A stretch of 64,000 nucleotides of DNA from Xylanivirga thermophila (GTDB lineage: Bacteria; Bacillota; Clostridia; Caldicoprobacterales; Xylanivirgaceae). The notes under the pieces were generated by a model. It had not been told where the DNA came from. It ran no database searches and was given only the letters and a program-made list of their open reading frames with translations. How positions within the stretch are numbered: position 1 is the stretch's first letter; every line of letters begins with the position of its first letter. Made by a program: the position numbers and the translations under genes. Below are positions 45,507 through 54,290 of this stretch, piece after piece. The stretch covers positions 1-64,000 of the forward strand of contig NZ_RXHQ01000001.1 of assembly GCF_004138105.1 (NCBI RefSeq), in the 5' to 3' direction.

Positions 45507-46103
45507 ATGAAGGTAATAGGTCTTACCGGGGGCATTGCCTGTGGCAAGAGCACAGTGTCTTGCATTCTTAAAGAATTAGGTGCTGCTATAATAGATGCTG
45601 ATGAGATAGCCAGGCAGATAATAAAGCCTGGTAGACCGGCACTTGGGAGTATTATAGATACCTTTGGGGATGAGTACCTAAGGATAGATGGAGGGCTTGA
45701 TAGAAAAAAATTAGGAGATCTAGTTTTTAGTCAGCCTGAAGCTCTTAAGCTTTTAAACTCAATAGTACATCCGGCTATAGTAGAAGAGATAAAAAATACT
45801 ATCATAAGACTAAAAGGATGCACTAAATACAAGGCTATAGTGGTGGACGCAGCCCTTTTGATAGAAACTGGATTAACTGAGCTAGTAGATGAGGTATGGG
45901 TAGTTTCTGTACCATATGACATACAACTTTCAAGGCTTAAAAAGAGGAATAATTTAACATTCAAAGAGGCTAGAGATAGAATTGAAAGTCAGATGGCTGA
46001 TAGTGAGAGGCTTAAGTATACAGATAAGATAATAGATAATTCCAAAAGTATGGAAGATACAAGGGAACAGGTATTAAAATTATGGCATGAGAGTATCTTA
46101 TAG
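45507..46103 (+). CDS. coaE: Dephospho-CoA kinase
   Basis: The last step of coenzyme A synthesis, phosphorylating the ribose 3'-OH. From this ATG it has 198 residues, the normal size. The P-loop is GLTGGIACGKST (about 5-16); DADEIARQ and the lid arginines (KKRNNLTFKEARDRIESQ) follow. AGGGGGG (45492-45498) lies 8 nt upstream. An earlier in-frame ATG at 45480 lies within polA and before the binding site. Confidence 0.94.
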   Translation: MKVIGLTGGIACGKSTVSCILKELGAAIIDADEIARQIIKPGRPALGSIIDTFGDEYLRIDGGLDRKKLGDLVFSQPEALKLLNSIVHPAIVEEIKNTIIRLKGCTKYKAIVVDAALLIETGLTELVDEVWVVSVPYDIQLSRLKKRNNLTFKEARDRIESQMADSERLKYTDKIIDNSKSMEDTREQVLKLWHESIL

Positions 46104-46125
46104 GTTTGGGGGGAATAAATGAGAC

Positions 46126-46695
46126 ATGCAGAAGGTATTGAGGATGATTAAATATATATTACTTTTTACTACGCTGGCATTGATATGCATCTATGCCGTG
46201 TATAATTCTTCCTGGTTTCAGAGAAAAATATATCCTTTAAATTATAAGGATTATATAGTAAAATATTCAGAGGAGTATGAATTAGATCCCTATCTAGTTA
46301 TGTCCGTAATATGGGCTGAAAGTCGGTTTGAGCCTTCTGCTACTTCCCACAAAGGGGCAGCGGGTCTTATGCAGCTTATGCCGGATACGGCAAAATGGGC
46401 AGCAAAAAAAATGGGGATGAAAGATTATAGTGATGAAATTATCTATCAGCCTGAAGTTAATATACGTCTAGGATGCTGGTATTTAAATAACCTCTCTAGA
46501 CAATTTGATGGCAATGTAGAGTTGATGCTGGCGGCATATAATGGCGGGAGCGGGAATGTAAGAAAATGGCTTGGCAACAAACAATTTAGTGCTGATGGAC
46601 AAAAATTGGATAATATACCCTTTGAAGAGACTAAAAATTATGTGTCAAAGGTATTGAATGTGTATAATAGATATAAAAAATTGTACAGGATTTAG
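46126..46695 (+). CDS. Membrane-anchored lytic transglycosylase (SLT domain)
   Basis: A 189-residue peptidoglycan lytic transglycosylase with an N-terminal membrane anchor or uncleaved signal (about 8-28). The SLT domain holds the catalytic Glu65 in WAESRFEP, GAAGLMQLMPDTA and MLAAYNGGSGNV. This coaE-neighbour SLT protein is a standard clostridial arrangement. The start is somewhat uncertain because GGGGGG is about 13 nt upstream; ATG 46144 is the alternative. The protein is extracytoplasmic and probably acts in wall remodelling or spore development. Confidence 0.9.
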   Translation: MQKVLRMIKYILLFTTLALICIYAVYNSSWFQRKIYPLNYKDYIVKYSEEYELDPYLVMSVIWAESRFEPSATSHKGAAGLMQLMPDTAKWAAKKMGMKDYSDEIIYQPEVNIRLGCWYLNNLSRQFDGNVELMLAAYNGGSGNVRKWLGNKQFSADGQKLDNIPFEETKNYVSKVLNVYNRYKKLYRI

Positions 46696-46706
46696 GAGAG
46701 AAGGAT

Positions 46707-48356
46707 ATGGGAAAAAGGCTTTTAATGCTTTTTATGGCTATATATATGGCAGTATTGCCCGGTTGTGTAGCAAAAACTATAAGCGTAGAAGAACAGCAGC
46801 CTCTTTTGGAGCAGTCCAATAAGAATAAAAGTGAACAAGCGGAAGAAACTGTACCTAAAAAAGGTGGAACGCTTACTATACCACTAGTCCAGCCAGATGT
46901 ATTTAACCCCCTTATGACAAAATCAAAGGATATGGTAAACTTCCTTGGACTTATATTCGAAGGGGTAATGAGGTATGACCAGAATCAAAAGCCGCAGCCA
47001 TGCCTTGCAGAAAGCTATGAGGTATCTGAAGATGGCACCATATGGACATTTCATCTTCGTAAGGGTGTAAAATGGCATGATGGCACGCCCTTTACAAGTC
47101 AGGATGTAAAGTTTACATTTGATATTTTGAGATCGGGTACATTAAATAGCTTTTATCAAAATGGAATATATGCAAATACTTATATACAGGATCTTGTACC
47201 TAAAGATGACTACACTATATGTTTGAATTTGAATTTTCCTATTAGCAATGCACTTGATATAATGACTTTCCCAGTAATTCCAAAAGCAGTATATGAATCT
47301 GTATTGCCAGGCGCAGGTATAGAGAATATAGTTCCAATAGGTACGGGAAAATATAAGATGGAATCGACCATTTCAATTGAAGATGGGGAGATACGACTTG
47401 TAAGGAACAATGACTGGTGGGGCAAATCGCCATTTATAGATACTATCCTGGTAAGGATTTATGAGGATAATGACAAGGCTAGGGCGGCTTTTCAGACAGG
47501 AAGCATAGATTTGGTGGATACAGAGGTGGTTTTCACAAATATATATGAACAAGAACCAGATGTAAGACTTTATAGATATCTTACATCTAAGTATGATTTT
47601 TTAGCATTTAACTTAAGAAGTCCTTTATTCAGCGATGCAAAGGTGAGAAAGGCTCTTGCATATGCCATAGATCGCAAGGAAATAATGTCCATGGTTTTTT
47701 TGAATAATGGTCAGGCGGTAGACGTGCCTATTAATCCTAGTTCATGGTTATACGATAGTAGCTATAGGATCTATGACTATGATCCGGAGAAGGCAGTTTT
47801 TATGCTGAAAGAAGCTGGCTGGAGTGATAGTGATGGCGATGGGATACTGGATAAGGATATTGGAGGGGAAAAGGTAAATTTTAAATTTACCATAAAAACA
47901 AACGAAGATAATGATGAGCGGAGAGAAACTGCCCTTCTTATAAAGAGACAACTAGGAGAGATTGGTATACAGGTGGATGTAGAGCCTGTTCCTTGGCAGG
48001 AGATACAGGGAGATCATATACCTAAAGGATCTTTTGACGCCATACTTATGGGATATTATCTATCGGTATTTCCAGATTTGGAGTTTATACTCCATTCAAG
48101 TGGTGAGCAAAATTTTATAAAGTATACCCATCCTGAACTCGATGGTCTTATATTCCAATCAAAGACAATATATAATGAAGAAGAGCTAAAGGATGCATAT
48201 AGGCAAATGCAAAAGCTTATAAGCATTGAAATGCCCATTATGAGTCTATATTTTCGTACAGCTTGTTTAGTTACTAAGGACAAGATAGGTGGAATAGGAA
48301 TTCCAAGGGAATTAGATATATATGGGGGCATCGAAGAATGGTATATTAAGAGATAA
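46707..48356 (+). CDS. Peptide/oligopeptide ABC solute-binding lipoprotein (family 5)
   Basis: A 549-residue SBP_bac_5 protein. The signal ends in the lipobox LPGC (lipidated Cys at about position 20). A short Glu/Lys linker precedes the binding domain, with ESYEVSEDGTIWTFHLRKGVKWHDG and the KVRKALAYAIDRKEI motif. Such proteins bind peptides or, in some members, sugars or nickel. It follows the SLT gene by 11 nt with GGAGAGAAGG before the ATG. No permease or ATPase genes are nearby, so it is an orphan that must dock with a transporter encoded elsewhere or act as a sensor. Confidence 0.9.
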   Translation: MGKRLLMLFMAIYMAVLPGCVAKTISVEEQQPLLEQSNKNKSEQAEETVPKKGGTLTIPLVQPDVFNPLMTKSKDMVNFLGLIFEGVMRYDQNQKPQPCLAESYEVSEDGTIWTFHLRKGVKWHDGTPFTSQDVKFTFDILRSGTLNSFYQNGIYANTYIQDLVPKDDYTICLNLNFPISNALDIMTFPVIPKAVYESVLPGAGIENIVPIGTGKYKMESTISIEDGEIRLVRNNDWWGKSPFIDTILVRIYEDNDKARAAFQTGSIDLVDTEVVFTNIYEQEPDVRLYRYLTSKYDFLAFNLRSPLFSDAKVRKALAYAIDRKEIMSMVFLNNGQAVDVPINPSSWLYDSSYRIYDYDPEKAVFMLKEAGWSDSDGDGILDKDIGGEKVNFKFTIKTNEDNDERRETALLIKRQLGEIGIQVDVEPVPWQEIQGDHIPKGSFDAILMGYYLSVFPDLEFILHSSGEQNFIKYTHPELDGLIFQSKTIYNEEELKDAYRQMQKLISIEMPIMSLYFRTACLVTKDKIGGIGIPRELDIYGGIEEWYIKR

Positions 48357-48375
48357 AAGTTTTTTTGAAAAAGGC

Positions 48376-48404
48376 TTGACAATAGAATATCTGCTATGTA
48401 TAAT
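48376..48404 (+). promoter_or_regulatory. tRNA-Leu promoter
   Basis: A perfect TTGACA (48376-48381), a 17-nt spacer and a perfect TATAAT (48399-48404) with TG just before it: the closest match to consensus in the window. Confidence 0.85.
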
Positions 48405-48424
48405 ATGATTTGTGACCAAAAAAT

Positions 48425-48511
48425 GCGGAAGTGGTGGAATCGGCAGACACGCTACTTTGAGGGGGTAGTGAACGATAGTTCATAGGGGTTCAAGTCCCCT
48501 CTTCCGCACCA
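48425..48511 (+). tRNA. tRNA-Leu (anticodon GAG)
   Basis: An 87-nt class II tRNA with encoded CCA. The acceptor GCGGAAG pairs with CTTCCGC. The D arm contains GGTGGAATCGGCAGAC. The anticodon loop TTGAGGG gives anticodon GAG, reading CTC and CTT. A long variable arm follows, and the T arm has the GGTTCAAGTCC core. A strong promoter and a terminator bracket it as a single-gene unit. Confidence 0.97.
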
Positions 48512-48513
48512 CT

Positions 48514-48548
48514 AAAAAGTCAGGGAATTTTATTCTCTGACTTTTTTT
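48514..48548 (+). terminator. Intrinsic terminator after tRNA-Leu
   Basis: AAAAAGTCAG (48514-48523) pairs with CTGACTTTTT (48537-48546), extended by GAA/TTC, followed by more T residues. Confidence 0.9.
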
Positions 48549-48646
48549 GTACCTGGAAAAAATTTTATGCCGGTGCATATATGTTGTAGTCTATGGGGAA
48601 GTATATAAGTATTAAATTAAGTTTTACTTTATGGAGGGATATCAAC

Positions 48647-49327
48647 TTGAGTAAGTATATATTTCAAAGAATACCCACCCATGTAGGTGTAATTCCAGAC
48701 GGCAACAGGAGATGGGCAGAGCGCAACGGCATGTCAAAGGAAAAGGGATATGATTATGGTATAGCTCCGGGATTTAGACTTTATGAAATGTGTATAGAAC
48801 AGGGCATACAAGAACTTACATTATATGGATTTACGCAGGATAATACAAAGCGCCCTGTTATTCAGCGCAAGGCTTTTCAAAAAGCGTGTGTAGATGCGGT
48901 AGGTACTTTGGCCAACAGAGATGCAGATCTATTGGTGGTAGGTAATACTAAGTCTCCGATGTTTCCAAAGGAACTGTTGCCATATACAAAAGAACGGGTA
49001 AGATTCGGGAAGGGGCTTATAAAGGTAAATTTTCTTGTGAATTATAGTTGGCAATGGGATTTACATCAAGCCATCTCTGCAATAAACAATGGGCAAGTAC
49101 TAAAGACGGGTAGAAATATAACTGATCTTATAGGGTCATCACAAATATCCAGGGTGGATCTAATGGTAAGATGGGGTGGAAGACGGCGCCTTAGTGGTTT
49201 TTTACCAGTACAGAGCATATACTCTGATTTTTATGTATTAGAGGCCCTTTGGCCTGATTTTAAGGATGTCCATTTTTTAGATGCCCTTAGATGGTATCAG
49301 AAGCAGGATATAACCCTTGGTGGTTGA
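48647..49327 (+). CDS. Divergent cis-prenyltransferase (UppS-like family)
   Basis: A 226-residue relative of undecaprenyl diphosphate synthase. The active-site Asp18 lies in VIPDGNRRWAERNG, where classical UppS reads MDGNGRWA; the late RWGGRRRLSGFLPVQSIYSDFYVL corresponds to the R-x-S-x-F-x-W/Y region, and LTLYGFTQDN replaces LTLYAFS.EN. The enzyme probably condenses isoprenyl diphosphates, but chain length and product are unknown. TTG 48647 is chosen because GGAGGG (48633-48638) lies 8 nt upstream; an earlier ATG at 48593 has no binding site. A standard uppS presumably exists elsewhere. Confidence 0.8.
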   Translation: MSKYIFQRIPTHVGVIPDGNRRWAERNGMSKEKGYDYGIAPGFRLYEMCIEQGIQELTLYGFTQDNTKRPVIQRKAFQKACVDAVGTLANRDADLLVVGNTKSPMFPKELLPYTKERVRFGKGLIKVNFLVNYSWQWDLHQAISAINNGQVLKTGRNITDLIGSSQISRVDLMVRWGGRRRLSGFLPVQSIYSDFYVLEALWPDFKDVHFLDALRWYQKQDITLGG

Positions 49328-49333
49328 TTATAT

Positions 49334-49687
49334 ATGAAACGTGCATTGTTTATTTTAATATCAGGACTTGTAACTGGATTATGCAATGGACTCTTTGGCG
49401 CTGGGGGAGGTATGGTGGCAGTACCTGCTATGATACATATTTTGGATATGGATGAGCATGAAGCCCATGCTACTGCTTTGGCAGTTATATTTCCCCTCTC
49501 CATTATAAGTACTATTATATACTTTAAGAGCCGATTGGTTGCATGGGATATAACATGGAAGGTAGCTTTAGGAAGTACAATAGGCGGTTTTATTGGGGCA
49601 AAACTGCTTAAAAAGATTCCTGCCAACATACTAAGAAAGATATTTGCCATATTTATGATTGCAGCAGCTGTAAGGATGATAATATAG
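49334..49687 (+). CDS. TauE/SafE family membrane protein, N-terminal half
   Basis: A 117-residue protein with about four hydrophobic segments and the family motif GLFGAGGGMVAVPA (about 19-32). Full TauE/SafE proteins (about 250 residues, eight helices) consist of two such halves. Here the halves are separate and in the same frame, divided by one TAG with the next ATG touching it. They are likely translated separately and assemble together. Members are proposed exporters of sulfite or organosulfonates; substrate here unknown. The ribosome binding site is weak and lies over the preceding stop. Confidence 0.8.
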   Translation: MKRALFILISGLVTGLCNGLFGAGGGMVAVPAMIHILDMDEHEAHATALAVIFPLSIISTIIYFKSRLVAWDITWKVALGSTIGGFIGAKLLKKIPANILRKIFAIFMIAAAVRMII

Positions 49688-50035
49688 ATGCTTTTGTTTT
49701 TTATAGGACTTGCTTCGGGTGTAATAAGTGGCATGGGGATAGGTGGAGGCACTATTTTAATTCCTACTTTGATTTTCTTAGTCGGTTTAGAACAGCATAT
49801 GGCCCAGAGTGTGAATTTAATGGCTTTTTTTCCAACGGCTATTATAGCTATTATCATTCATACTAAAAATAAGTATGTAAGATATAAAACGGCTTTTTAT
49901 ATAGTATTAGGTGGTATTGCTGGGGCAATAATAGGTTCAAACATTGCCGTATCTATTTCTGCACAGAGACTTAGACGCTTTTTTGGGATATTTTTACTTG
50001 CTATGGGTATATATGAATTTTTTCGTAAGAACTAA
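49688..50035 (+). CDS. TauE/SafE family membrane protein, C-terminal half
   Basis: A 115-residue protein matching the second half of TauE/SafE transporters, with the repeated motif GMGIGGGTILIPTLIF (about 14-29) and three or four hydrophobic segments. Its ATG directly follows the TAG of the first half in the same frame. AAGGA about 12 nt upstream is weak, so initiation is probably by translational coupling. A single nonsense mutation in a formerly continuous gene is the main alternative. Confidence 0.8.
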   Translation: MLLFFIGLASGVISGMGIGGGTILIPTLIFLVGLEQHMAQSVNLMAFFPTAIIAIIIHTKNKYVRYKTAFYIVLGGIAGAIIGSNIAVSISAQRLRRFFGIFLLAMGIYEFFRKN

Positions 50036-50097
50036 AATTAAAAAAATTTCGTAAAATCTTGTATATATATGTTATAATTATATACGCATCTTTATAT

Positions 50098-50133
50098 ACT
50101 TTAACTCCACCCTATTAGGGCTGGAGTTAAAGT
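50098..50133 (+). other. Hairpin upstream of the rnf operon
   Basis: ACTTTAACTCCA (50098-50109) pairs with TGGAGTTAAAGT (50122-50133), with an inner CCT/AGG. No T tract follows. It could end the TauE transcript or form part of the rnf leader. Confidence 0.6.
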
Positions 50134-50184
50134 ATGTTAGGATAAATATGGGAGTATTAGTATCAAGGAAGGAAGGTGTTTGGA

Positions 50185-51519
50185 TTGAGCACTAGTAGGC
50201 TTTCATTTAAAGGTGGAACCCATCCTCCAGATGGGAAAGCCTATACTGCAGCTAAAGCTATAGAGAAGGCGGGAGTACCGGAATTACTCACAATACCATT
50301 ACAGCAGCATATAGGTACACCTTGTGAGGCAGTGGTAAAAGTAGGCGATAAGGTCAAAATGGGTCAAGTAATAGGAGAGGCAAAGGGATTTGTAAGTGCG
50401 CCGATCCATTCAAGTGTATCGGGAACAGTAAAGAGTATCAGTCTGGCTCCCCATCCGGTATCAGGTCAGGCCATGGCTGTTATTATAGAAAACGATGGGC
50501 AGGATACTGTATGGGAAGGATTAAAACCGGCTGATATAGAATCAATGTCATCCGATGAGATAAAGAAGTTCATATTGAATTCTGGTATTGTGGGCATGGG
50601 TGGTGCTACATTTCCTACCCATGTAAAATTATCTCCGCCTCCAGAAAAAGAGATAGATATGGTCATTTTAAACGGTGCTGAATGTGAACCGTATTTGACT
50701 GCAGACCATAGATTGATGTTAGAGCAGCCGGAGGATATAGTATATGGCTTGAGGGCTATAATGAAGGCATTGGGAGTATCAAAAGGATATATAGGTATAG
50801 AGGATAACAAACCAGATGCAATAGCATCTATGCAAAAGGCGGTAGAAGGAATTGACGGTATCGAGGTATCAATCCTTAAGACCAAGTATCCACAAGGGGC
50901 TGAAAAACAACTTATATATGCCATTACAAAACGACAGGTACCTTCAGCAGGATTACCAATGGATGTGGGTGTAGTTGTTAACAATGTAGGGACGGCCCAT
51001 GCAATAGCAAGAGCCATAAAGACCGGCATGCCACTTGTTGAAAGGGTAGTGACGGTATCTGGTAGGGGTGTAGATGAGCCAAAGAATTTATTGGTGCGTA
51101 TTGGCACTTTATTCTCATATCTAGTGGATCGATGTGGCGGCATAAAAGAAGGAGCGGCCAAAGTAATTTCAGGAGGTCCGATGATGGGATTGGCCCAATA
51201 TACTTTGGATGTGCCAGTTACAAAAGGGACTTCGGGTATACTGGTATTTACAGAGGAAGAGGCCCAGGTTCCGCCTATGCAGGCTTGCATAAGGTGTGGA
51301 AAATGTGTTGAGGTATGTCCTATAAATCTTTTGCCTCTTACCATATCATCATATGCATTGCATGATAGGTTTGAAGAATGTGAGGATCTTCATGCCCTTG
51401 ATTGTATAGAATGTGGAAGCTGCTCATATATATGTCCTGCCAAACGGCCACTGCTCCCATCTATACGCATGGCGAAACGTGAAATTATAATTGAACGCAA
51501 AAAGGGAGCGAATAAATAA
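50185..51519 (+). CDS. rnfC: Electron transport complex subunit RnfC
   Basis: The NADH-binding, peripheral subunit of the Rnf complex, which couples reduced ferredoxin oxidation by NAD+ to ion export. The 444-residue protein starts with an N-terminal biotinyl/lipoyl-like barrel (SFKGGTHPPDGK), then an NADH/FMN Rossmann part (GMGGATFPTHVKLSP, LNGAECEPYLT), an SLBB domain, and two [4Fe-4S] sites (CIRCGKCVEVCP, CIECGSCSYICP). TTG 50185 lies 8 nt after GGAAGGAAGG, which overlaps the in-frame GTG at 50176. It is the first gene of rnfCDGEAB. Confidence 0.94.
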   Translation: MSTSRLSFKGGTHPPDGKAYTAAKAIEKAGVPELLTIPLQQHIGTPCEAVVKVGDKVKMGQVIGEAKGFVSAPIHSSVSGTVKSISLAPHPVSGQAMAVIIENDGQDTVWEGLKPADIESMSSDEIKKFILNSGIVGMGGATFPTHVKLSPPPEKEIDMVILNGAECEPYLTADHRLMLEQPEDIVYGLRAIMKALGVSKGYIGIEDNKPDAIASMQKAVEGIDGIEVSILKTKYPQGAEKQLIYAITKRQVPSAGLPMDVGVVVNNVGTAHAIARAIKTGMPLVERVVTVSGRGVDEPKNLLVRIGTLFSYLVDRCGGIKEGAAKVISGGPMMGLAQYTLDVPVTKGTSGILVFTEEEAQVPPMQACIRCGKCVEVCPINLLPLTISSYALHDRFEECEDLHALDCIECGSCSYICPAKRPLLPSIRMAKREIIIERKKGANK

Positions 51520-51539
51520 CTTGTTTAGGGGGTAATTTA

Positions 51540-52493
51540 ATGAGCGATTTTGTGGTGTCATCATCCCCGCACATACGGTCAAATCAGTCGGTAGAGCGAA
51601 TAATGCTTGATGTTATAATATCACTTTTACCAGCTGGTGTGATGGGGATATACTTTTTTGGAATTAGGGCTTTATGGATTATTTTATTATCGGTTGGCAC
51701 AGCGGTAGTTGCCGAATGGGCAATGCAAAGGCTTTTAAAAAAGCCAGTTACTATTGGAGATTTAAGTGCAATTGTTACAGGATTACTATTAGCATATAAT
51801 CTGCCTCCATCCGTGCCGTGGTGGATTCCAGTTATAGGATCTTTTATAGCGATTGCCCTTGTCAAACAGCTATTTGGAGGATTGGGTCAAAATTTTATGA
51901 ATCCTGCATTGGCTGCTAGGGCAATATTACTGTCTGCATGGCCAGTACAGATGACCTCATGGGTAATTCCAGGAGCTGATGCTATGACGACTGCTACGCC
52001 CCTTGCCATATTGAAGGGGGCAGAAGGAATCAAAGGAACGCTACCACAATTTGATCAGGTGCTTATAGGTAATATAGGGGGATGTATTGGTGAAACTTCA
52101 GCACTAGCACTCCTTTTGGGGGCTGCATATCTATTTTATAGAGGTGTAATAAACTGGCGGATTCCATTTACCTATATAGGTACGGTAGCTTTTATGACCT
52201 GGATGCTAGGAGGCCCGGGGTTATTTCAGGGTAATGGAATATATAATATCTTTGCAGGTGGACTTATTCTGGGGGCTTTTTACATGGCAAATGATTATGT
52301 AACCTCACCAGTTACTCCTAAAGGTCAGATTATAATGGGCATAGGTTGTGGAATAATTACGTCTATTATAAGGCTTTATGGCGGATATCCTGAAGGTGTA
52401 AGTTATTCTATCCTTGTAATGAATATTGTTACCCCACTTATAGATAAATATACTGTTCCATCTATATTTGGTAAAGTGGAGGTGAGGGCCTGA
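51540..52493 (+). CDS. rnfD: Electron transport complex subunit RnfD
   Basis: A 317-residue integral membrane subunit with about nine or ten helices, carrying a covalently bound FMN. The flavinylation threonine lies in the MTTATPLAILKG segment (about 149-160). The NPALAARAILL motif is conserved with NqrB. TTAGGGGG precedes the ATG. The stop overlaps the rnfG start by one base, indicating coupled translation. Confidence 0.94.
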   Translation: MSDFVVSSSPHIRSNQSVERIMLDVIISLLPAGVMGIYFFGIRALWIILLSVGTAVVAEWAMQRLLKKPVTIGDLSAIVTGLLLAYNLPPSVPWWIPVIGSFIAIALVKQLFGGLGQNFMNPALAARAILLSAWPVQMTSWVIPGADAMTTATPLAILKGAEGIKGTLPQFDQVLIGNIGGCIGETSALALLLGAAYLFYRGVINWRIPFTYIGTVAFMTWMLGGPGLFQGNGIYNIFAGGLILGAFYMANDYVTSPVTPKGQIIMGIGCGIITSIIRLYGGYPEGVSYSILVMNIVTPLIDKYTVPSIFGKVEVRA

Positions 52494-53083
52494 TGAATGA
52501 TGCATTAAAACTAGGACTTAAGTTACTTGCTATAACTGCTGTAGCAGCATTGGCCCTTGGACTTACTAATATGGCTACCAAGGACCCAATTTTAAATCAA
52601 AGGGCACAGGCAGAGCTAGAAAATATGATGGATGTTTTGCCAGGGGCTCAAGAATTTGAGAATATAGATATAAAAAAAGATAGTATTAGCAATGAAAAAG
52701 CGACAATACAGGAGATAAACGAGGGCAAGGACAGCAATGCTAATCTGATGGGGTATGCGTTTAAATTAACTACAAAGGGCTTTGGCGGGGAAGTTGAAGT
52801 TATAGTAGGTATAGATAAAGATGGCATAGTACAGGGTATAAGAATAGGTAACCATGGCGAAACCCCCGGGCTCGGTGCCAAGGCTGTAGAACCGGCATTT
52901 CAAGATCAGTTTAAGGGTAAATCATCGGATAGTGCAATAGATGTAATAAAAGCATCTCCAAAGGATAATGAAATACAGGCAATAACTGGTGCTACCATAA
53001 CATCCAAGGCTGTAACTAGTGCTGTTAATCTGTCTAGTGAGTATTTTACAAATGAGCTCAAAGATGGGGGTGGACAAAAATGA
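52493..53083 (+). CDS. rnfG: Electron transport complex subunit RnfG
   Basis: A 196-residue subunit with one N-terminal helix (about 9-27) and an extracytoplasmic FMN-binding domain. The covalent-FMN site is the ITGATITSKAV motif near residue 170. GNHGETPGLGAKAV is the other family landmark. It overlaps rnfD by one base at its start and rnfE by ATGA at its end. Confidence 0.93.
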   Translation: MNDALKLGLKLLAITAVAALALGLTNMATKDPILNQRAQAELENMMDVLPGAQEFENIDIKKDSISNEKATIQEINEGKDSNANLMGYAFKLTTKGFGGEVEVIVGIDKDGIVQGIRIGNHGETPGLGAKAVEPAFQDQFKGKSSDSAIDVIKASPKDNEIQAITGATITSKAVTSAVNLSSEYFTNELKDGGGQK

Positions 53084-53688
53084 AGTTATCTAAGGTATTT
53101 ACAAATGGTATGATAAATGAAAACCCTACCTTTAGATTGGTACTGGGTATGTGTCCTACGCTGGCGGTAACTACGGCAGCGGTAAACGGCATTGGCATGG
53201 GATTGGCTACTACGTTTGTATTGGTAGGTTCAAACCTTGTAATATCCCTTTTGAAGGATTTTATTCCTTCAAAAATTCGTATTCCTTCATATATAGTTAT
53301 AATTGCTACTTTTGTTACTATAATAGGCATGGTTATGGAGGCGTATGTACCTGCACTTTATGATAGCCTTGGTATATTTATACCCCTTATAGTAGTTAAC
53401 TGTATAATACTGGCTCGAGCAGAGACTTTTGCTTCAAAAAATACACCCCTTCCTTCTATTATGGATGGGTTGGGAGTCGGCATGGGATTTACATTATCCC
53501 TTACTTTGCTCGGTTCAATAAGGGAAATATTTGGTGCTGGCACATGGTTTGGCATGAAGGTTATGCCTCAAAATTTTCAGCCAGTGCTCATAATGATATT
53601 GCCTGCTGGTGCTTTTATTACACTTGGGCTGCTTCTAGGACTCTTTAACAAAATGATGGCAAAGCCCAGTAAGAAGGGGGATGCATAA
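53080..53688 (+). CDS. rnfE: Electron transport complex subunit RnfE
   Basis: A 202-residue membrane subunit with about six helices, homologous to NqrD. Landmarks are NPTFRLVLGMCPTLAVT at the start, the conserved cysteine region VNCIILARAE and GLGVGMGFTLSL. RnfE and RnfA are related to each other and together hold a membrane Fe-S cluster in the known complexes. Its ATG lies in the rnfG stop. Confidence 0.93.
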   Translation: MKLSKVFTNGMINENPTFRLVLGMCPTLAVTTAAVNGIGMGLATTFVLVGSNLVISLLKDFIPSKIRIPSYIVIIATFVTIIGMVMEAYVPALYDSLGIFIPLIVVNCIILARAETFASKNTPLPSIMDGLGVGMGFTLSLTLLGSIREIFGAGTWFGMKVMPQNFQPVLIMILPAGAFITLGLLLGLFNKMMAKPSKKGDA

Positions 53689-53689
53689 T

Positions 53690-54277
53690 ATGGGTTATTT
53701 CGGCAAGCTTATGTTGCTATTTATAAGCTCTATACTAATAAATAATGTGGTACTAGCCCGTTCTTTAGCAATATGTCCATTCTTAGGTGTATCAAAGCGA
53801 GTTAATACGGCACTTGGAATGGGTACGGCAGTTACATTTGTAATAGCCCTTGCATCGGTTATCACATATATTGTATATTATGCCATATTGGTTCCGTTGG
53901 GTATTGAGTACATGCAGATTGTAGCTTTTATATTGGTAATAGCGGCACTTGTGCAATTTATAGAGATGGTTATTCAAAAGAGCAGTCCAACCCTTTACAA
54001 GGCATTGGGAGTTTATCTGCCCCTTATTACTACAAATTGTGCCGTGCTGGGGACTGCAATTATAAATATACAAGAAGAATATGATCTATTGCAAACCCTT
54101 GTGAATGGTGTAGGCATAGGGCTAGGATTTACCTTGGCAATAGTATTATTTGCAGGGATAAGAGAGCGTCAGGAGTTAGCAGATATTCCGGAGCATTTAC
54201 AGGGATTTCCTATTGCACTTATAACTGCAGGCCTTATGTCCATAGCTTTTATGGGATTCCAAGGACTCATAAAATAG
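53690..54277 (+). CDS. rnfA: Electron transport complex subunit RnfA
   Basis: A 195-residue membrane subunit homologous to NqrE, with six helices. SILINNVVLARSLAICPFLGVSK near the N-terminus and TTNCAVLG hold the conserved cysteines. ATG 53690 is preferred because AAGGGGG (53674-53680) sits 9 nt upstream; the in-frame ATG at 53681 abuts that site. rnfE ends just before. Confidence 0.93.
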   Translation: MGYFGKLMLLFISSILINNVVLARSLAICPFLGVSKRVNTALGMGTAVTFVIALASVITYIVYYAILVPLGIEYMQIVAFILVIAALVQFIEMVIQKSSPTLYKALGVYLPLITTNCAVLGTAIINIQEEYDLLQTLVNGVGIGLGFTLAIVLFAGIRERQELADIPEHLQGFPIALITAGLMSIAFMGFQGLIK

Positions 54278-54290
54278 AGGAGGAGAGCGG

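Noticed and set aside
50466-51344. Minus-strand 292-codon frame inside rnfC
   Set aside because: It mirrors the conserved RnfC coding frame, lacks a recognisable domain and is an antisense shadow.
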